A DNA stretch of 8,382 nt, from positions 1-8,382 of the forward strand of contig LCCW01000044.1 of assembly GCA_000998185.1 (NCBI GenBank), in the 5' to 3' direction. A program made the position numbers and the translations under genes. The stretch's first letter is position 1. Every line of letters starts with the position of its first letter. This stretch comes from Candidatus Kuenenbacteria bacterium GW2011_GWA2_42_15 (GTDB lineage: Bacteria; Patescibacteriota; Patescibacteriia; UBA2196; GWA2-42-15). This document shows, in pieces, positions 7,107-8,382 of this stretch. Below the pieces are notes generated by a model that was not told the DNA's origin, did no database searches, and saw only the letters and a program-made list of their open reading frames with translations.

Positions 7107-7142
7107 AAAACCATTATAATGAACCGGTTATAATGGTTTTTT
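7107..7142 (+). terminator. Rho-independent terminator of tyrS
   Basis: A perfect 13-base-pair stem, AAAACCATTATAA (7107-7119) against TTATAATGGTTTT (7128-7140), with an eight-base loop TGAACCGG and a run of T at its end, follows the tyrS stop by about 45 bases. The stem is AT-rich, but length and the T-tract make termination likely. It may act in both directions because the left arm begins with AAAA. Confidence 0.85.
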
Positions 7143-7161
7143 AGCGGCAATAATTAATTTC

Positions 7162-7188
7162 GGGCGCGCAGCTCAGCTGGTTAGAGCG
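7162..7188 (+). pseudogene. 5' half of an interrupted tRNA-Ile-like gene
   Basis: GGGCGCG (7162-7168), then CA, GCTC, a D-loop AGCTGGTTA and GAGCG (7184-7188) form the acceptor strand and complete D arm of a tRNA. The 19 bases AGCTCAGCTGGTTAGAGCG are identical to those of the intact tRNA-Ile downstream. The sequence stops resembling a tRNA at the 5' side of the anticodon stem, where a GC-rich inverted repeat begins. Its acceptor strand pairs with the remnant at 7302-7371 (GGGCG with CGCCC), not with the intact tRNA. Confidence 0.7.
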
Positions 7189-7192
7189 TTCA

Positions 7193-7297
7193 CCCCGCCC
7201 CAAATATGCGCGCGTGTAGCTCAGCTGGTTAGAGCGCGTCACTGATAATGACGAGGTCCCTGGTTCGATTCCAGGCACGCGCATATTTGGGGCGGGG
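7193..7297. repeat. 20-bp perfect inverted repeat flanking tRNA-Ile
   Basis: CCCCGCCCCAAATATGCGCG at 7193-7212 is exactly complementary to 7278-7297. The arms run into the acceptor stem of tRNA-Ile: fifteen pairs lie outside the tRNA, and the inner five compete with the acceptor helix, shifted by two bases. In the transcript, leader and trailer would form a long helix stacked on the tRNA, which could serve as a processing signal, or the arms may be the ends of an inserted DNA segment. Confidence 0.85.
7210..7283 (+). tRNA. tRNA-Ile (GAU)
   Basis: A complete cloverleaf: acceptor GCGCGTG (7210-7216) with CACGCGC (7276-7282), D arm GCTC/GAGC with loop AGCTGGTTA, anticodon stem CGTCA/TGACG with loop CTGATAA (anticodon GAT at 7244-7246, isoleucine), variable AGGTC, T arm CCTGG-TTCGATT-CCAGG, and discriminator A at 7283. 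CCA is not encoded; the next bases are TATTT, so the end must be added by a nucleotidyltransferase. All helices are fully paired, so the gene looks functional. It lies inside a second, broken tRNA-Ile-like gene. Confidence 0.97.
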
Positions 7298-7301
7298 CAA
7301 G

Positions 7302-7371
7302 CTGATAATGACGAGGCTTTAAACAAACAACCGTGTTGCTTTTCAACGGTTCAATCCTCCGCCGCCCACCA
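7302..7371 (+). pseudogene. 3' half of an interrupted tRNA-Ile-like gene
   Basis: CTGATAATGACGAGG (7302-7316) repeats exactly the anticodon loop and 3' anticodon stem of the intact tRNA-Ile (7242-7256). After it comes foreign sequence of about 30 bases containing a hairpin (AACCG, TTG / CAACGGTT, about 7329-7351), then a T-loop-like GGTTCAATCCTCC and an acceptor strand GCCGCCC (7361-7367), A, and an encoded CCA (7369-7371). The last five acceptor bases CGCCC pair with GGGCG at 7162-7166. The T stem no longer pairs properly, so this copy is unlikely to work as it stands. Confidence 0.65.
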
Positions 7372-7484
7372 AACCCGTGTTTTTTGTTAACTGAGATGGT
7401 TATAAAACTATCTAAATTTGGCTGAATTTAGCCACACAAAATGACTTTTGTAACCATCTCACTGTACTTTGCATTTTGTTTTTC
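7372..7484. other. Intergenic segment with a nested hairpin structure
   Basis: No gene is seen here. The segment contains an 11-base-pair perfect inverted repeat, TGAGATGGTTA (7392-7402) and TAACCATCTCA (7451-7461), enclosing two smaller hairpins: CTAAATT/AATTTAG (7412-7418/7425-7431, or alternatively TGGCT/AGCCA at 7419-7423/7430-7434) and ACAAAA/TTTTGT (7436-7441/7446-7451). The left arm AGATGGTT (7394-7401) can also pair with AACTATCT (7406-7413), excluding the long stem. A T-rich stretch follows (to 7483). This could be a structured RNA, a transcription switch or a degenerate inverted-repeat element. Confidence 0.5.
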
Positions 7485-7590
7485 GCCGAGGTAACTCAGC
7501 GGCCCGCCTGCCATCGCAAGCATGAGCTTGCCCCGCCTGCCATGCCTGGCACTGGCGGGCAGGTCAGGCGTTGCGGGCGGGTAGAGCGAA
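7485..7590 (+). pseudogene. 5' half of an interrupted tRNA-Phe-like gene with D-loop insert
   Basis: GCCGAGG (7485-7491), TA, ACTC, AGCGG, then after a 79-base insert TAGAGCGAA (7582-7590). Without the insert it reads AGCGGTAGAGCGAA, closely matching AGTGGTAGAGCGAA of the intact tRNA-Phe. tRNA similarity stops on the 5' side of the anticodon stem, eleven bases before the GIY-YIG start. The acceptor strand pairs with TCTCGGC at 7998-8004 (six Watson-Crick pairs and one G-U), and not with the intact tRNA-Phe acceptor at its middle position. Confidence 0.7.
7503..7581. repeat. 79-bp GC-rich palindromic element in a tRNA D-loop
   Basis: The element begins CCCGCC (7503-7508) and ends GGCGGG (7576-7581). 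Inside it are GCAAGC-ATGA-GCTTGC (7516-7531) and CCTGCC (7536-7541) paired with GGCAGG (7558-7563), with a further GCC/GGC pair within the loop. Its GC content stands out sharply from the surroundings. Exact removal restores a canonical tRNA D-loop, AGCGGTAGAGC, so it looks like a precise insertion with little or no target duplication. Confidence 0.75.
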
Positions 7591-7601
7591 AGCTAATCTC
7601 T

Positions 7602-7838
7602 ATGTTTTATACTTACATCCTAAAAAGTTTAAAAGACCAACTTTTGTATATTGGTTGGTCAGATGATTTAAGGTTAAGAATAAAAACCCACAACAAGGGG
7701 TTAGCAAGTGCCATCAAAGACAGAAGGCCTTTGAAACTCATTTATTACGAAGCTTGTTTGAATAAAAACAAAGCCATAGTTAGAGAAAAATATTTTAAAA
7801 CTGGATTTGGTAGAAGGTTTTTAAAAGATAGAATTTAA
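7602..7838 (+). CDS. Small GIY-YIG nuclease family protein
   Basis: A 78-residue single-domain protein of the GIY-YIG superfamily, closest to the small YhbQ/UPF0213-like group. It starts FYTYILKSLKDQLLYIGWSDD, in which TYI (4-6) and YIG (16-18) are the signature halves; Arg24/Arg26 (DDLRLRI), His30, Glu50 (YYEACL) and the C-terminal KYFKTGFGRRFLKDRI complete the family pattern. Members have a metal-dependent nuclease fold, but the cellular role of the small single-domain forms is not established. I start it at ATG 7602 because the family begins there; the frame is open back to 7476, but that extension translates tRNA and palindrome sequence. No Shine-Dalgarno sequence is present. The start is eleven bases after a broken tRNA-Phe 5' half, and the stop is five bases before the intact tRNA-Phe, so it is embedded in a tRNA transcript. 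Confidence 0.9.
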   Translation: MFYTYILKSLKDQLLYIGWSDDLRLRIKTHNKGLASAIKDRRPLKLIYYEACLNKNKAIVREKYFKTGFGRRFLKDRI

Positions 7839-7843
7839 TTTGT

Positions 7844-7915
7844 GCCAGGGTAGCTCAGTGGTAGAGCGAAGGACTGAAAATCCTTGCGTCGGCAGTTCAA
7901 TTCTGCCCCCTGGCA
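7844..7915 (+). tRNA. tRNA-Phe (GAA)
   Basis: A complete cloverleaf: acceptor GCCAGGG (7844-7850) with CCCTGGC (7908-7914), D arm GCTC/GAGC with loop AGTGGTA, anticodon stem AAGGA/TCCTT with loop CTGAAAA (anticodon GAA at 7876-7878, phenylalanine), variable GCGTC, T arm GGCAG-TTCAATT-CTGCC, discriminator A at 7915. CCA is not encoded (TATAA follows). All stems pair, so the gene should be functional. It lies five bases after the GIY-YIG gene and within a broken second tRNA-Phe-like gene. Confidence 0.97.
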
Positions 7916-7947
7916 TATAAGGCAAAATTTAATGCGGGGTAAACTCC

Positions 7948-8005
7948 GGACTGAAAATCCTTGCGTCACGACAGCGCCAGCTCGTCGGGGCTCTGCCTCT
8001 CGGCA
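7948..8005 (+). pseudogene. 3' half of an interrupted tRNA-Phe-like gene
   Basis: GGACTGAAAATCCTTGCGTC (7948-7967) repeats exactly 7871-7890 of the intact tRNA-Phe: anticodon stem, loop with GAA, and variable region. It is followed by about 23 bases of GC-rich palindrome (GAC-AGC-GCCA-GCT-C-GTC) replacing the 5' side of the T arm, then CTGCC (7993-7997, T-stem 3' strand), TCTCGGC (7998-8004, acceptor) and A (8005). The acceptor strand matches GCCGAGG at 7485-7491. The T arm is disrupted. Confidence 0.7.
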
Positions 8006-8022
8006 TATTGAGATTTATAATG

Positions 8023-8044
8023 GGCGCGGGTTTGCACCCGCGCC
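8023..8044. terminator. GC-rich hairpin, possible terminator
   Basis: GGCGCGGGT (8023-8031), loop TTGC, ACCCGCGCC (8036-8044): a perfect nine-base-pair, very stable stem. It is followed on the plus strand by TATTTAAAAAATT, a weak T-tract, so it could end the tRNA-Phe transcript, but it may equally be another of the GC-rich palindromes scattered in this region. Confidence 0.5.
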
Positions 8045-8061
8045 TATTTAAAAAATTATTC

Positions 8062-8104
8062 TCTTCTGATTTTTGCCTTTTGCCTCTTACTTTTTTACTT
8101 TTTT
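8062..8104. repeat. Pyrimidine-rich low-complexity tract
   Basis: The plus strand between the hairpin and tRNA-Pro consists almost only of T and C with words such as TTTTGCC and CTTTTTTA. It resembles in style the tract upstream of tyrS. No clear promoter for tRNA-Pro can be fixed in it. Confidence 0.4.
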
Positions 8105-8382
8105 AGCGGGCTGTCGTATACCGGTAGTACGCATGCTTTGGGAGCATGTTGACTGGGTCCAATTCCCAGCAGCCCGACCAATTCAGACATTTTGAAAATT
8201 GAGGGGCATTTGATTGCTCGCTCGCCCCGCCTTCGGCGGGGCTACGCTCGCATTTTTCCGTATATTTCGGAATTAAATCAAAGGGGCGGACAAATTCAAA
8301 TTCAGTTTTTCGGGAAAGCAAACGGCGGTTCGTTCCAATTTTTTCCGCCAATGATTTTATTTCGTAAAAATCATTGGACAAA
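8103..8382 (-). CDS. C-terminal end of a gene entering from the right, possibly a serine recombinase
   Basis: A minus-strand frame open from the window edge to TAG at 8103. The first ~43 residues (LSNDFYEIKSLAEKIGTNRRL, then KTEFEFVRPFDLIPKYTEK) look like real protein and recall the C-terminal tail of site-specific serine recombinases I have seen in Patescibacteria, but this recognition is from memory and no catalytic domain is in the window. From about 8245 the frame runs through a GC-rich hairpin (giving CERSPAEGGASEQSN) and then antisense through the whole of tRNA-Pro (giving CWELDPVNMLPKHAYYRYTTA), which is unlikely to be functional protein. The true C-terminus is therefore probably near 8180-8250, or the original stop was lost to the hairpin insertion. 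No start codon is in the window. Confidence 0.5.
   Translation of the reverse strand, partial: LSNDFYEIKSLAEKIGTNRRLLSRKTEFEFVRPFDLIPKYTEKCERSPAEGGASEQSNAPQFSKCLNWSGCWELDPVNMLPKHAYYRYTTAR
8107..8180 (+). tRNA. tRNA-Pro (UGG)
   Basis: Acceptor CGGGCTG (8107-8113) with CAGCCCG (8170-8176), D arm GTAT/GTAC (one G-U pair), anticodon stem CATGC/GCATG with loop TTTGGGA (anticodon TGG at 8139-8141, proline), variable TTGA, T arm CTGGG-TCCAATT-CCCAG, discriminator A (8177) and an encoded CCA (8178-8180). Unlike the tRNA-Ile and tRNA-Phe genes here it encodes CCA. The T loop has C where nearly all tRNAs have the T that becomes pseudouridine 55. Otherwise fully paired and probably functional. Its 3' end abuts the end of a possible recombinase gene. 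Confidence 0.95.
8225..8241. repeat. GC-rich hairpin CCCCGCC/GGCGGGG
   Basis: CCCCGCC (8225-8231), loop TTC, GGCGGGG (8235-8241) form a stable stem that can also be drawn with a UUCG-type tetraloop. It is flanked by GCTCGCTCG and CTACGCTCGC. This GC-rich palindrome in AT-rich DNA resembles the other palindromes at 7193, 7503 and 7968 and lies inside the reading frame at the right edge. Confidence 0.7.

Noticed and set aside
7141..7326. Minus-strand open frame of 61 codons across tRNA-Ile
   Set aside because: It is an antisense translation of the tRNA (GIEPGTSSLSVTRSNQLSY), a well-known annotation artefact.
7386..7465. Integron attC site
   Set aside because: GTTAACT is present, but the paired R/L box layout and spacing of attC sites are not.
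7476..7601. N-terminal extension of the GIY-YIG protein
   Set aside because: The 42 extra residues translate a tRNA half and a palindrome; the family begins at the ATG at 7602.
7591..7947. Classical group I intron splitting tRNA-Phe
   Set aside because: The break is in the anticodon stem rather than the loop, the outer T arm is also disrupted, and I see no group I core; splicing remains untested.

Overview
The window looks like a piece of a Candidate Phyla Radiation (Patescibacteria-type) genome. This is an inference from overall style: AT-rich DNA, starts with little or no Shine-Dalgarno signal, low-complexity tracts between genes, tRNAs that partly lack an encoded CCA, a very small GIY-YIG protein of a type I associate with these genomes, and a long class A penicillin-binding protein with C-terminal Ig-like modules. 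No marker gene fixes the lineage.

Layout. (1) Positions 1-2601, minus strand: an AT-rich restriction-modification block read right to left. It holds a DNA methyltransferase broken by a -1 frameshift (N part 2601-2209, C part to 1745), an HNH endonuclease (1740-676), an unrecognised 100-residue protein (671-369), and a second methyltransferase that enters the window already broken in its motif I and runs off the left edge. Three junctions are only a few bases long, so this is probably one operon, but both methyltransferases are damaged. (2) 2655-5594, minus strand: a bifunctional class A penicillin-binding protein with complete glycosyltransferase and transpeptidase motifs. (3) 5595-5857: divergent intergenic region with a 16-bp tandem repeat and a good tyrS promoter, which places the tyrS start at 5858. 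(4) 5858-7063, plus strand: tyrosyl-tRNA synthetase, followed by a strong terminator that overlaps the promoter of the tRNA region. (5) 7162-8180, plus strand: a tRNA region with intact tRNA-Ile(GAU), tRNA-Phe(GAA) and tRNA-Pro(UGG), a small GIY-YIG protein, several GC-rich palindromes and broken tRNA halves. (6) 8181-8382: the C-terminal end of a gene entering on the minus strand, possibly a serine recombinase, whose reading frame runs through a hairpin and antisense through tRNA-Pro.

The most unusual part is region 5. Intact tRNA-Ile is flanked by a 5' and a 3' half of a second tRNA-Ile-like gene, and intact tRNA-Phe (with the GIY-YIG gene) is flanked by a 5' and a 3' half of a second tRNA-Phe-like gene. 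In each case the outer halves have acceptor arms that pair with one another and differ from the acceptor of the inner tRNA. The simplest reading is that each outer tRNA was one gene, interrupted on the 5' side of its anticodon stem by DNA that carries a replacement tRNA of the same isotype. GC-rich palindromes sit at these junctions and inside the outer D and T arms. This could be a tRNA-targeting insertion process, an unusual intron-like arrangement, or decayed tandem duplications; assembly error must also be excluded.

Working together: tyrS and the tRNA genes serve translation, the penicillin-binding protein builds cell wall, and the left block is a probably decaying, acquired restriction-modification island.
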